Positions 12,464 to 24,953 of a stretch of 64,000 nucleotides of DNA are shown here, one piece after another (positions within the stretch are counted from its first letter, which is position 1; each line of letters begins with the position of its first letter). A program made the position numbers and the translations under genes. Source of the stretch: Syngnathus acus (Eukaryota; Chordata; Actinopteri; Syngnathiformes; Syngnathidae); NCBI RefSeq assembly GCF_901709675.1, contig NC_051091.1, positions 1,237,967-1,301,966 on the forward strand, given 5' to 3'. Under the pieces are notes generated by a model. It did not search any database and was not told where the DNA came from. It saw only the letters and a list, made by a program, of their open reading frames with translations.

Positions 12464-13960
12464 ATGACGGTCGCCGCGGGCGACCCGTCCGACGAGGCGG
12501 CGGCACACCCGGGCCACCCGCTGGACTACGACCCGGAGGCGGATCACGAGTGCTGCGAGCGGGTGGTGATCAACATCTCCGGGCTACGTTTCGAGACCCA
12601 GCTCAAGACCCTGTCGCAGTTCCCCGAGACGCTGCTCGGGGACCCCAAAAAGAGGATGCGCTACTTCGACCCGCTGCGCAACGAGTACTTTTTCGACCGG
12701 AACAGACCCAGCTTCGACGCCATCCTCTACTACTACCAGTCGGGCGGGCGGTTGAGAAGGCCGGTGAACGTCACGCTGGACATCTTCTCCGAGGAGATCC
12801 GCTTCTACGAGCTGGGCGACGAAGCCATCGAGATATTCCGCGAAGACGAAGGCTTCATCAAGGAGGAGGAGCGCCCGCTCCCTGACAACGAGTTTCAGAG
12901 ACAAGTGTGGCTGCTTTTCGAGTACCCGGAGAGCTCGGGTCCAGCTCGGATTATCGCCATCATCTCCGTCATGGTCATCTTGATCTCCATCGTCAGTTTC
13001 TGCCTGGAGACCCTCCCCGTCTTCCGCAATGACGAGGACGGCATGCACAAGTCCCACGCTGTGATCTTTTCCCCCGAGACCAACACCACGGTCATCAGGT
13101 ACACGTCTACCTACTTCACCGACCCCTTCTTCATCCTGGAAACGCTGTGCATCATCTGGTTCTCCTTTGAGTTCCTGGTGCGCTTCTTTGCCTGCCCCAG
13201 CAAAGCGGGCTTCTTTGGCAACCTCATGAACATTATTGACATCGTGGCCATCATCCCATATTTCATCACGCTGGGCACGGAGCTGGCAGACAGTCCGGAT
13301 GACGGCCAAGCCGGACAGCAGGCCATGTCTTTGGCCATCCTCAGGGTGATCCGTCTGGTGCGAGTGTTCCGAATTTTCAAGCTCTCACGCCACTCCAAGG
13401 GGCTTCAGATCCTGGGCCAGACCCTCAAAGCCAGCATGAGGGAGCTGGGACTGCTCATCTTCTTCCTCTTCATCGGCGTCATTCTCTTCTCTAGCGCGGT
13501 GTACTTTGCAGAGGCCGACGAGCCGCGGTCCCAATTTGAAAGCATCCCGGACGCCTTCTGGTGGGCTGTGGTCTCCATGACCACGGTGGGCTACGGCGAC
13601 ATGGTGCCCACCACCATCGGGGGCAAGATCGTGGGCTCCTTGTGTGCCATCGCCGGCGTGCTGACCATCGCTTTGCCGGTACCCGTCATCGTGTCCAACT
13701 TCAACTACTTCTACCACCGGGAGACGGAAGGAGAGGAGCAGGCGCAGTACCTCCAGGTCAACGTGCCCAAGAGCGAGTCGGGCGAGGAGCTGAAGAAGAG
13801 TCGCAGCGGATCCACCATCAGCAAGTCGGACTACATGGAAATCCAGGAAGCGGTCAACAACAGCAACGAGGACTTCCGCCAGGAGAACCTCAAGACGGCC
13901 AACTGCACGCTAGCCAACACAAACTACGTCAACATCACCAAGATGCTTACAGACGTGTAG
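12464..13960 (+). CDS. kcna2: Voltage-gated potassium channel Kv1.2
   Basis: Low-threshold K+ channel subunit, in vertebrates mainly axonal and neuronal; tetramerises with other Kv1 subunits. One exon encodes 498 residues, against 499 in human as I recall, and the protein is nearly colinear with human Kv1.2. The start is fixed by MTV at the mature Kv1 N-terminus and a near-perfect Kozak context (cgccaccATGa). Visible parts: T1 domain (about 31-130), S1 from about 163, N-glycosylation NTT at 207 in the S1-S2 loop, S4 voltage sensor (291-313), filter TVGYGD (374-379) followed by MVPTT as in Kv1.2, S6 PVPV, the conserved C-tail with [10 protein letters not shown], and the terminal PDZ ligand LTDV. 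The frame is open for 47 codons upstream with no homology; that part is 5' UTR. Probable upstream splice acceptor at 12359-12361. Confidence 0.96.
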   Translation: MTVAAGDPSDEAAAHPGHPLDYDPEADHECCERVVINISGLRFETQLKTLSQFPETLLGDPKKRMRYFDPLRNEYFFDRNRPSFDAILYYYQSGGRLRRPVNVTLDIFSEEIRFYELGDEAIEIFREDEGFIKEEERPLPDNEFQRQVWLLFEYPESSGPARIIAIISVMVILISIVSFCLETLPVFRNDEDGMHKSHAVIFSPETNTTVIRYTSTYFTDPFFILETLCIIWFSFEFLVRFFACPSKAGFFGNLMNIIDIVAIIPYFITLGTELADSPDDGQAGQQAMSLAILRVIRLVRVFRIFKLSRHSKGLQILGQTLKASMRELGLLIFFLFIGVILFSSAVYFAEADEPRSQFESIPDAFWWAVVSMTTVGYGDMVPTTIGGKIVGSLCAIAGVLTIALPVPVIVSNFNYFYHRETEGEEQAQYLQVNVPKSESGEELKKSRSGSTISKSDYMEIQEAVNNSNEDFRQENLKTANCTLANTNYVNITKMLTDV

Positions 13961-16047
13961 AGATGAAAAAACATAATACAACGGCAATAGAATTCAGGAA
14001 TGAGATGCTTTTCACGCCATGCTTCATTCCTGCCTTTAATGCGGTCAAACCGAGCCAGATTTTTTTTTTGCATTTGCATGGAGATTTTTAGAAGGAAGAA
14101 AAACTCAAACGTCACATTAATGCCAACCGAAAAAAGCAATGAGAAAAAAAAAAAAGCTTTTGAAAATTTAACAGCCCACTGCAGTCACCTGATCCCTCAC
14201 AGCCCAGTGTGCACTGCTTTGCTTCGACACAAAATATTTAGGCGTCAGCATAAATAGAAAAAACCAAAAACATGATCATGATCCAGATTTGTTTCTCACC
14301 GATGGTTTGGGCAATGATGAATGACAGTCATCAGCACCACGTACGCTTGTGCTGGGACACCTTAGTAGTCAGTATCTGATGAGTGACTGTGAATGGCCTT
14401 GACGCCTCGCTGCTCTTACGCAACGTGTTACTACGATGCAAACTCTGCTTTGCCCTCCATTCAGCTCAACTGGTCTTATAGCGCAGAGCAACTTGAATGT
14501 TTCTTCTCGGGTTTTGTTGGGCTCGCTTTCTTTTTTTACATAAACAACGTAGTAGCTGGTCGTCAGTTCAGTGGGTCCTCGGTTCCGTTCAGTAGGGTCC
14601 TCAGTCAAGCTGGGCATACATTGCCAATTAAGTCCCTTTCTCACCTGATTCCAAAACAACAAGATTTTTAATCAGGACATTTTTAGTCGTCCCGGTGCTA
14701 TTGGCAACTCGCGTCTTGGGCTACGGCAGTCCGTTTGACGTGGCGATAAAAAGAACCAAGAACAGGCTTTAATGTACCTGTGTTGCTTTTGTTGATTGTG
14801 TGTGCTAAAAATGCCTTGACAGTTTCGTCTGCCTTTTACGAGTCCCTGTCATCGCAGCCGCAAGTTATTTTGTTTCCATTATGTGCAATCCAAACGTATG
14901 CTGGCCCTAAAGTGTTCAAAAGGTTACACGTTGTACAGCACTTAAAATGAACTCTGTAACATTTTTCTCAAATGTCACAGTGTATGCCCGGCTTTTTTTT
15001 TTTTTCCGTGAGGAAACACACCCAACCACAAAACCCTGACCTTCCACCTCGACGCCTTTGCCAAGTTGCCGTGAAAAGCACGTTGCGGACATTACTGAAC
15101 TGCTTAGGATGCCGTCGTTAGCATAGAAACTTTGAAGAAGAATGGATGTAAAAAAAAAAAAAGTCTTTCTCAGTCTTGCATGACATCCACTTCATCCCTA
15201 GAAGCATGACCTTTGCCTTCGAGAAGAAGCTCACTGACTGCAGAGACAAAAAAAATGTATTTCTAAATATCAACAAATATACGTATATAGACAGAATGCA
15301 TATACAGTACACTTCACCAGAGACTTGTGATGCAGATTATTGCCATAATGAAGCTAACGTTTAATAGTGAGTGCCAAAGACACACACACACATCGTTTCC
15401 CATCATACCTCGGGGTGATATATTTAAAACGAGTTAATACCACAGAGGTTTCACTTGCCGATTAATTTGCAAGAACGCTGGACTTGTCTTGAAAGATTGA
15501 CGGTTTTGATTTCGGATGGCATCCAGATAAGAATAGCTGCCATTGGCTACATATTTATTCCCATTAAAACCCGGATTGGAATGAAAATGCTTAACGTTTG
15601 GAATATTCTACCCGATTAAGAAGATTCCGATCAAGGTTTTATTCTGGGGTGCTTCGTGATTGACAATCCGATCAGTGCGCATCATACCATTTATTCGGAA
15701 ATGTCGTAACCAACTTGCATATCTGCAACATCAGTACACGCCAATTTGTGATTCCCAGAAACTACTAGAAGCAGAGCTAGCCAAAAACCTGGTCAAGTGT
15801 TACTTGACGTAGCAGTGCAAATGAGAAAAAGACGCAAAATAACGCTTACGTTTGAAATGGAAATGTTTTGTTGACACAGAGGCCGCTACGGCTTCTTGTA
15901 TGACAACTGTGTATTTGGTCAATTTGGTCAAGGCAGCCAGGTAGTCCCACCTATCCGTCCATGCTGATGGTGATAATCACCAGCAGTGTAGCATACCTTG
16001 GTCCTTCTGAGTCCCAGGTTTGACGTTTGGCTTCTGGCTGTTGACTA

Positions 16048-16075
16048 GTGTGTGTGTGTGTGTGTGGGGGGGGGG
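16048..16075. repeat. GT microsatellite followed by a G run
   Basis: About nine GT units followed by eleven Gs. Confidence 0.85.
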
Positions 16076-16945
16076 ACATTTGTCTGCTTGTAGCATGCAG
16101 CGTTTTCAATGAAGCCTCCACGCCGTGTCTATTTTTAGGCTTCCGACTTGATGCAACAGTAACAACACGTGTCACGCCACCGCTGCGCCCGCCCACGTCC
16201 GCTGCTCTCACGCGGCCCCTCAAACATACGGAAAAGTCCACTGAAATGAGTAACTGCAACTGGAGAGGAATCACTTTTGTCTATTCATTTCTGCACAGAA
16301 TTTCAAAATGACAAAAAGGTTTTTCCTTTGAGTATTCATTTTTTAAACAAACGTAGATGGAATGAACAGGTGAAGCACAAATGCCTTGGTTTTATTTTTA
16401 ATTTCCAAATGATTTGATGAATTGTATAAGACCCATCCATTGAAAAGTTACTTTTCTACTAGTTTCAGTCCCATTTTGTGTAATATCCTAAATTCTCATG
16501 AGAACTGGAGAAGGGTGCATTTCAGTAGGATCTTTTTGAAATGGCACAACAACAAAAACCATATTTGCCTATGCATGCCGACACATTTCACTGCAAATAT
16601 TTTTGTCCAAACCCGCTGTAGCAGGAATGCACAACATTGACTTTTGTGTTGAAAACACAGCCAGCTGAGTGGAGTCAACATCAATTTCTTGCATATTTTA
16701 TTGATCATTGACATTACGTTGGTGTTGAAAGTTCATTCTGTAGGAAAATAGGGAGGAACGGTGGGAAAATCTATGCATTGCTTTCCGTACGAAATGATTA
16801 GATGCTTGCAGTTTGAACCAGTGTGATCGGCACCAACACACACAGCTGCATCGGAAACAAAACAAATCCCCCACAGAAAATTGCAATAGTTTGTTGTAGG
16901 ATAGCTCAGTGAAAACTTTTCAGATTATTGTTTGACCTGCATGAA

Positions 16946-16970
16946 AACACGCGCACACACACACACACAC
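16946..16970. repeat. CA microsatellite
   Basis: Tandem CA (with two CG units) of about 25 bases. Confidence 0.85.
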
Positions 16971-19467
16971 ATTCAAGTGAAACAAGGTGACCAATATGCA
17001 ATATGTATGCATGTGTGTGCTCCAGAGAGAATGATTGTGAATTTCACACAATATTGTACAGTTGTTCACACCTCTCCTTCCCCCTTGTATTTTATAAGGC
17101 TGGATTTACACCGCACGGCTCAAGTGAGACAATTCCGATTTGTTTGGGTGGCACGATTCGGATCAAGACGCAGGATTGGAAACAGGCGAGATGCAAGTTT
17201 AGATCGATGATGTATTTGGGATGTTTTGACAAAAGCAGGCTTATACGTATATCCAAACTAAATGTTTGGTATGTGGGGAAAGAGCGATAGCTACAGTTGG
17301 TCGGCCACCCCCCAAAAAAACAAAACAAACATTCCATTGGAATCGGCCACTTCTCCCTGCAGTGTAAATCCAAAGAGGTCTGGAAGCTTCCATGGCGATG
17401 ACGGCTTTTCTTTCTATGAAATGACGAGACTGATGTACAGATGAGCAAAGACAATAATTGCGAGTAGTCAACGGACTCGGCAAGTAGTAGGATTTGCACT
17501 TTACAAGACAAGGACCGTCTCTGGATCGGAGAACATTGAAGTCCTTCCGACATGATTGAGAACGCTGATATCAATAACAATGAAGCCAATAATAATAATG
17601 ATAATAACTCGAGTGTTTTGTGTTTTCTTTGCATGTTAGACCGACTTCAAGAACTTGCTTTTCCCCTGGAAGGCTAATTTGATCCCAAATCAATGAAAGG
17701 CCTCCTTTGCTGCTATTCTGGGTGTGTTTTTGTGTCTTGGTAGCCGTGGGGAGGCATGCAGGACAAATACTACCTCCTGGTGTCTTCAGCATCAAGCGAG
17801 CGCACAGTGCATTGGCTCGCTCCCTGCAGCTTGAAAGTGAGCAGAGCTTGTGCTATTTTTAGCCTTTTGCTTCAAGAAGGAGAGAACAAAAAGCAGAGGA
17901 GGAGGAGACAGAAGGAGACTTGAAAGGAGTTGATGGAGATGGAACGTGAACATATCTACAAACACACGTCAAATGAAATTGTACGTAACGTTACCTGCCG
18001 TTTTAGCTTTGGAAGTTATTTTTAGAAAAAACATCATCATTCTGTCTCCTATGTTCAGAAAAACAAACTGGGGTGTGGGCTGACATTGTAAAGTATAATA
18101 TGTGTATGAGATGCTAATTTGTGGCCACCATACGTATATTGATTTGTGGCTAGAAAAATACTAAAATGTGACATTATGCTGCAAGACCATGTTGAATAAC
18201 TAAAAAAAAAAAAAAAGCTTTTTAATCTAAACAACACAGACATACATATAGTACAATCATAATGTTTGAGGGCTGTCACATAATTTTATTTAATTTTCAT
18301 TATTTTTTAAATATTATTTGTTAAGCTTTATTGAACTATATCTATTAATATCTAGAATATTCTGACATCCATAATGATCTTCTTTTTTTTTCATCAACGT
18401 CATCTGGAAGGCCAGATTGGCTCAAACTTGGAATTAAAGCACTAGTAGGCAGCCGTGCTGTGCCACCAACGACAATGACAATTTTTGCCCTTAAAAGGAT
18501 TACCATGAAAACAAGCTGCATTCGCTCTAATCTCATTCCACATTTCTCAGGAACAAGAGTTCACACGCCGCATTGTCCTTCCGAGGTTGACCCACGGGGC
18601 AAGTTAAGGTCAGCCAAGCATCCCATCCCAAATCCTCTTTGAGGCTAAACGGGCGGGAGAAAAACAACCATTATAATGAACGGCTAAGCGTGTCAATGTG
18701 CTTGCGTGCGTTTTGTGACCCCATGCCAACGCGGAGAGCGCAATCTTAGTCGTGGACCCTGGTCACTTCGGACGACAGCATCTGAAAGCCGAATGAAGAG
18801 CGCTGGCTTGGAGTTGGGGGGGCTCGATCAGAGCTCAAAAGCAATGACAAATGGCCGGTCCCCCAGATACCTTTGCGAGGTGAATCCTCCATCTGGTACA
18901 TTGGTAGCACTTGGGCTCCTTCTACTGGTATGCCAAAGAATCAATGTTGAAACTTTAGAGTGACTTTTTTTCACAATCCAGTACAGCACATTTATTCAGT
19001 TATACTTCATGTTGAATAGAATTCATTTGAAACTGAAACTGTTGTCAAATATTTAGGTACAATTGTAAGATATTTTTTAAACGTAACTATTTTCCCTATG
19101 AGGGTGTCTGGACTAAAGGAATTCAAGGGCAGAAAGTATGATACGTATGTTAAGAAGGACCGTTTGCACAAACTTAAAAGTACTTGTTATCGGTATTCAC
19201 TTGGTATTGATCGATACCAAAATGTCAGGTATCGCACAGCTTTAGTGTAAAGCGTGTTAGTTTGATATTGATGAAAAGAACGCACGCACTCCTGAAGAGG
19301 TCACCTTTGGTCAAGGCTACATTTTCAACTGCTTTTTATATAGCTCTCATCACTTTCATGACTTTCATGCTCTATCGCAGTTTGGTTCCGAAGGGGGTGG
19401 GATCCCATTCGATTTTTATTTCCCTTATTTATAATTTGACTGGTTGTTCCTATTTTATGGTCATGTT

Positions 19468-19560
19468 TTAAAGGGGGCAGCACAGCACAGAATTAGTTAG
19501 CACTTCTGCTTTTGGTTCTGGGTACAAATCCTTCTCGAGACTCGAGCGCACACCCGTGAC
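19468..19560 (+). repeat. Decayed fish SINE-like/tRNA-like repeat fragment
   Basis: The run ggggcagcacagcac, then gttagcacttctgc, then ggttctgggtacaaatcc, follows the order of a very common teleost interspersed repeat (ggcggcacggtgg, ggttagcac, ggttcaaatccc). The box-B-like gttcaaatcc is degraded. I identify it from memory of the consensus and cannot align it. Confidence 0.4.
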
Positions 19561-20549
19561 CATAATAAGGCCAAACACGAGAGAGTAAGGATGCCTAGAC
19601 AAATAAAATAATAATAATTGATACAATGTGTATCATGGAACATTTAGTATCAATACATTTACAAAAATAGATACAGAATTGAACCAACATTTTTGTTGCC
19701 ACATTTCACAGCACCAAAAACTGCCATTTGAACAGGGGTGTGTAGACTTTTGATTTTTAGGCAAAGTTATTTATTTACCACATGAGTTTGCTCATGTTCA
19801 ATGTTTTTCCAGGCGTATGTGTGTGTGTATTAGCGTCGGCGATTAGCATGGTGTGCATTGTGTGGGCTTTAAAGCTGCTCTCCTCAGATAAGACCCTCAC
19901 ATGGGCGTTAAATGACAGGCTCTGAAGTGTTAATAATAACAATAACACAGCTATTATTAGTCTGCCGGCATTGTGCAAAAGCTAGATGGCCTGGTGGAGG
20001 GAGCCCAAATGTAGTAATTACTTTTCAATGAAGCTGTCCTTGTTCAAAAGTACACTTCTTTTCATCCTCGTAGAGCTTTACAATGTGACTGATTGCCACC
20101 AAGGAGTCAAGTGAGCAAAATAATACAACACTTTATTTCCAAAATAATCTGCAATAAATTGGGTTTTTATTTCCCCACATCCTGATGTTTAACAGCAGAA
20201 TGTGAGAGAATTCACACATGAACTGCGTTGTTTTTATTTGATTTGCTTTACAAAGATTTTTTATTATTATGATTTAATTGTTTTTATTAATACAATAACG
20301 TTGATGCTGATTGCTCCAATAGTGTGTGGTATATTGTGTGTGAATGTCTGGCAAAAGCAGTGTTGTAAAAATGTGTTCAATATTATTGTGTTCTCAACAA
20401 TAGCTCATTTAAGTGGAGTACACATACCAAATTCGAGCTTCTTTTCCTCAGTGGTGGAAATCCGCTGATTGTTGGACGTCTCTAAAAGATTATCTTGAGC
20501 AATTGGGGTGGGAATGTAGTCCAGTTGTGCTAAAGCTAAAAAGATTAAG

Positions 20550-20571
20550 CGCACACACACACACACACACA
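20550..20571. repeat. CA microsatellite
   Basis: Eleven CA units. Confidence 0.85.
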
Positions 20572-21268
20572 TAGAAAACTTCATCGTATACGTTTGACTG
20601 ACGTGTGGATGCTTCCCAGCAGTCACTAATCAAAAGACAAGAGCTAATCTGAGGTTCAACCGGGACATATGGAAGACAAATCAATGAGCGTCCAATCACA
20701 GTGACAGTGTCATTTAGTGCTGAGCTCCTACATATCGTAGTGTCAGATTGGATATTACAATTTATCTGTTACAAGGTCTTTTTAAAGGTGAAGTCAACCC
20801 CCAAAGCATTCTTTAGAATCATAGGTTTAATGCAGCCCAAGTCGTTTTAGAGATGGTTAAGGTTGCATTGCTAATGTTGTGAAATAGGAATTAAATAGGC
20901 GAAATCCACCTTTTTTTTTTAGCCATTTCAGGGGGACGCCAATTTGTCACAGTTGAGAGGTCTCAGGTCACAACCAAACACGGCTCACCAGTTTTCTGAA
21001 GCTGAATTTTGTCAGGAAGCTTGATTGGATATAACAACAAATATAAGAAATGAATCATAAATAAATAGATACATCATGAATTTAATTGAAATTTCTTCTA
21101 GAAAAATTCCAATTAAATGTTTCGCCCAAAATAATATGCTCATGTACTTGGAGGAAAAAGAGAAATTGTGCATCAGTTGACAACTGTGTGCTACTATAAT
21201 ATACATCTAATGTTAGTGCTTTTACTTGACATGCCGACGAGAGAATTGCTTCGTGTTACCAGGTAAGG

Positions 21269-21490
21269 TTAGAACGTCAGCAGCAGTTTGATGGATGAAG
21301 GACAGGCAGAGGAAGGGAAGGGGACGTCTCTGTCAGCGCTCCCGCAGGACGCTGCGGTGGAGCTCATCTTTTCGCCCTTTACCACCGCCTCGCTCACTTT
21401 TACACACAAATCACTCGCCATCGATTTATCCCCGCTCTGCTCTGAGTCGCCACCTCGTTCATCTTTCACGCTGTTGCGAGTGACCTCCAT
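21269..21490 (-). CDS. Small hypothetical ORF (73 aa), doubtful
   Basis: A 73-codon minus-strand frame starts at ATG 21490 in good context (G at -3 and +4). A splice-acceptor-like cacag lies shortly upstream, and a donor-like CTG-gtaaca follows the stop. The product is Ser/Lys/Glu-rich with no visible domain or membrane segment. The plus strand is open here too, so the frame may be chance. It could be an exon of a non-coding RNA. Confidence 0.15.
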   Translation of the reverse strand: MEVTRNSVKDERGGDSEQSGDKSMASDLCVKVSEAVVKGEKMSSTAASCGSADRDVPFPSSACPSSIKLLLTF

Positions 21491-24400
21491 GTCACTGCTC
21501 TGACCTGTGTCGTGATACTGTTAAGATCAATGGCACATTTTGCAATAAATTGTGAGTTATGACCCCGTGTGACTTTGGTGGTCACAGAACGCGGAAAATA
21601 TGTTGTCCAATGGGAAAAGAGACAACGTATCATTCGTTTTGTTGTTTCCTCCCAGTCAAAAGATAAACAGGACCAATATCAATCGTATCCTAAGTTTGCA
21701 AAATATTCCATCAATATTGTGGAGCTCAAGAGCTAAAATGAGTCACAAGCTATGTCACCGCTTATGTCAGTCATGTCATTGTTTGATTTCTTTGTCACTG
21801 ACTCCTTTTATGTGATCTCATAGTATGTGAAGCAAGGAGATGGACGGCGGAAGGAAAGGAGTCCAATCAGGCAGACGACACACACTCGTACACACTCTTA
21901 CTATTTGTTTATTGTTTTGCCAGTAATTCAATCAGTCTTCAAATCATGAATGGACTCAAGTGGATTACTAACAACCAGGACAAATAGAAGATATGCGCGT
22001 AAGTCACGATACACAGCAAACTGCACAAACAAATATCAAAATCATGAACTGAAATATCCAACGTATTGCTATCCAAGTGATTTCCTAGTGTGACTATGCG
22101 CACGGATGACCTCTAATAATCTTGCATGCACGTGATCCCCCTCCGCCAACCGTTCTACAAACATTGTGAAGTTTACACTCATGCGTGAACATAATGAGAT
22201 TCCTACCCTGGAGACAACGGCCTAATATGATGGATCGCAAACGCTCCGGTGGAAAGACTTAAGACTAGTTTTTGGGGGAGTCGACCTTGACGCGCACCGC
22301 TCTCCGCCGCAGTGTGACAGAAAGGGGGGCGACCACGGCACGTTGTGGTTTAAAGTGGGTAACATTAGAATCTGGCCTTCTGCTGCCAAATTGGCCACCC
22401 GACTGAGAAAAGCGTCAAGCAGGAACTTTTGAAGGGACGTTTTCAAGGACAATTGATTGCTGGGATTAAATCTTTTATTCATGATCTTAATACCTGAAGG
22501 CTGCTAATTCAATCTGTTCTTAATTGAGCCACAGAGAACTAGAATGGTCTTAACGTCACTCTTGGCAGTTTTAAGTCATGTGCAAAAATGAATGAAAAAA
22601 CAGACCTTTCATTTGAATATAGGGTTGAAGTAAATCAACCATCAGCTCCAATTTTGATCTGTAGGAGGCACTCTATTGTTGCACAGTGCCAGTCCTGAGT
22701 CATCGATGCAACACCGGCCCACCATACCAGATAGTGAGTTCACGGAGAGAGCGAGGGAGGAGAGGGAGAGAAAGCGAGGCAGAGCGCGAGGGAGTGTGTG
22801 AGAGAGAACGAGGTGCAGGTGTATCTATGCACGCTATGCATTTATTTGAAATTGATTAGGAATTAATTGTCACATTAATTTTACTTTGAGCCTTCAATAC
22901 TTTTTTAGTTTTACTCTGAACCTTCAAATATAAAACGTTTTTTCCTTATACTACCCTCAAATTGTACAAAGAATCACCTTGGAGTTTGTCTCAAACATTG
23001 ACAGACTCCTTGCTCCAATCTCTACCTCACACTTTCGGCAAGGTCAATAAAGGAGTTGTTTCCCCGAAACAGAAGTGGCACAGCTCTCACTTGAGGTTGT
23101 TTCTCACTCATATGAACAAATAAAAGAGAAGCAATCGATCTTTGAAGTGCTTTTACCTAGCATGAGACGATTGGACTGATGTATGCAGCTGCAGGTGCTC
23201 TGTCAGGTATTGTTCTGTATTGGTTTGGGGGGGCACAATGCAGTCGAATGCCCCAAGGTGACGTCGGATTGGACCATCCTAGTGTGTGTGCATGCTTACT
23301 CTGTGGGAAGGACAAAAGAAAATGTGGGGAGGAGGGGGGAGCATTCCTTCACACCACGTCAGACGCTAAATCTCCTATCACAAAGCTGATGGGAGGAGGG
23401 GATTGGGAAGCCAGGTGAACAATCCCATCCAGCCCTTGTTCCACCATCCCTCCTTCAGAATTTAAAACCTTGTTCCAGTGTGAGTATGTGTGGCTGTGCA
23501 TTGTTTTGTATCTGTGCGCATGTGGCAGCTCTCATTTCCTATCAGGTGTTCAATTACCCGATGGGAGCTTTGATAGAGACGCTCTTGAGAGGGAGTGCGG
23601 CTGAGGCAGGAGGATAGAAGAAGAAGAGCAAGAAGTGGAGGGCATTCCTGCCGGGTCGGGTCGGGTCTGTAGGTGAGTGCTGATAAGATTGTTGTGATTT
23701 GTTTGTTTGTTGCTGAAGGTGATGCTGTCATTGTTCAACGTTAGATCACTGGAAGAAGTTTTTTTATGCTGACATTGCAGAATCCATCTTACCTAAGGTT
23801 TTAATTCACGCTGCTGAATATTTGGTGTCGCACTGCAATGCAAAAAAACAAAAAAGAGCCAAGATAGAGAACACTCAGGGTCAATGCAGAACGCATGCAG
23901 CCTTCAAGTCCTATAGAGGAGTCGTGGGAATAAGAACAATAGAGTTGATTTATTCGATTTGGCTATATATTTGTAGTTGTTGTTTTGTTATTCACCATCC
24001 TGAATGAAGTCGTGATAGATGTGATTTATGTTTGGACTTTGGCCACTATTGCATTCAACCAATTAATAACGATGCGCAAAAAAAGTCAAATAATGAAGAA
24101 ACAAATGTGGGCTTGCAAAGTGCACTTCGTTGTTATACTGAATAGACATATTGTTGTATTAGTCAGGAATAGACAAAAAAATGTTTCAAATGGCCCCACA
24201 AAAATCACTGAAAAGTTCAATTATAAAAATGTTTTGTATATTAAAAGCAAAGAAGAAATAAAGTTGGTTAAGAGGTTGAATCAAAACCATGGAAATATTT
24301 TTAAGGCTACATTTTGTACGGGACGTCATTGGATTCCACGCAAAGGTGTGCCTAATTAACTACCGGATCAGCACACGCACATCGATTCGATGTAAGCAGT

Positions 24401-24585
24401 TTCCCGGGCAAACCTGCCGAGGTTTCACTTCCGTCATGATCTCAAGTTGGAACGCGGGGCGGGGGGTATCAGATGGCGAGTTGTGTGCTGATGCAAACAA
24501 AAACGGACCAAAAAAGCATTTAACGCAGCTGGCTTGCGTTTTGCTCTTATGTTCCTTCAGGTTACCGAGGACTAAAGCTACCTCC

Positions 24586-24953
24586 ATGCCAGCCAGAGGA
24601 AGTGAGGTCCAAGCTGGACCCCCTTCTGCAGTCCTGACACCCGAGAAAACCAACAGCCATGGAGGTTTGCACAAATATTATTTATAAACTGGGGCCAAGC
24701 AAAGACGCAAACAAGGAACCCCCCCCCCCCCAAAAAAAAGAGGGTTGTAGCTTCTTACAGGTTTCACAAAATGGTGGCAAAGCACTGAAAGTAGAGGGTT
24801 TCATAAATCATGACCATGCACACAAACAAACCTTCAGATGGGGCATACTGTACTAGCCTAAATGACGTGCAAACATACACAAGCACTTTGTTTCACTCAG
24901 AGGACAAATCAAGTATCCATCTACTGTATTGCTGTCTAGGTTCCTCTGGTTAA
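24586..24953 (+). other. Upstream ORF overlapping the kcna10 start codon
   Basis: An ATG at 24586 opens a frame different from that of kcna10. It runs through the main ATG at 24659 to the exon end (24664). After splicing to 24940 it continues GGT TCC TCT GGT and stops at TAA 24951-24953, giving 30 residues. Because it overlaps the main start it would be expected to reduce kcna10 translation, if the transcript includes 24586. A probable acceptor at 24558-24560 would place it in the same exon. Confidence 0.4.

Larger units (their letters stand above)
13961..24560. other. Intergenic region kcna2 to kcna10
   Basis: About 10.6 kb without a convincing protein gene. It holds simple repeats (16048-16075, 16946-16970, 20550-20571), a SINE-like fragment (19468-19560) and a small minus-strand ORF (21269-21490) listed separately. 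The first few hundred bases are probably kcna2 3' UTR. Several A- and T-runs and AT-rich patches occur. I recognise no RNA gene. Confidence 0.55.

Noticed and set aside
24289-24687. 132-codon ORF reading into the kcna10 first exon
   Set aside because: The part before 24560 has no homology and lies across a probable acceptor; only the 30-codon uORF part is worth noting.
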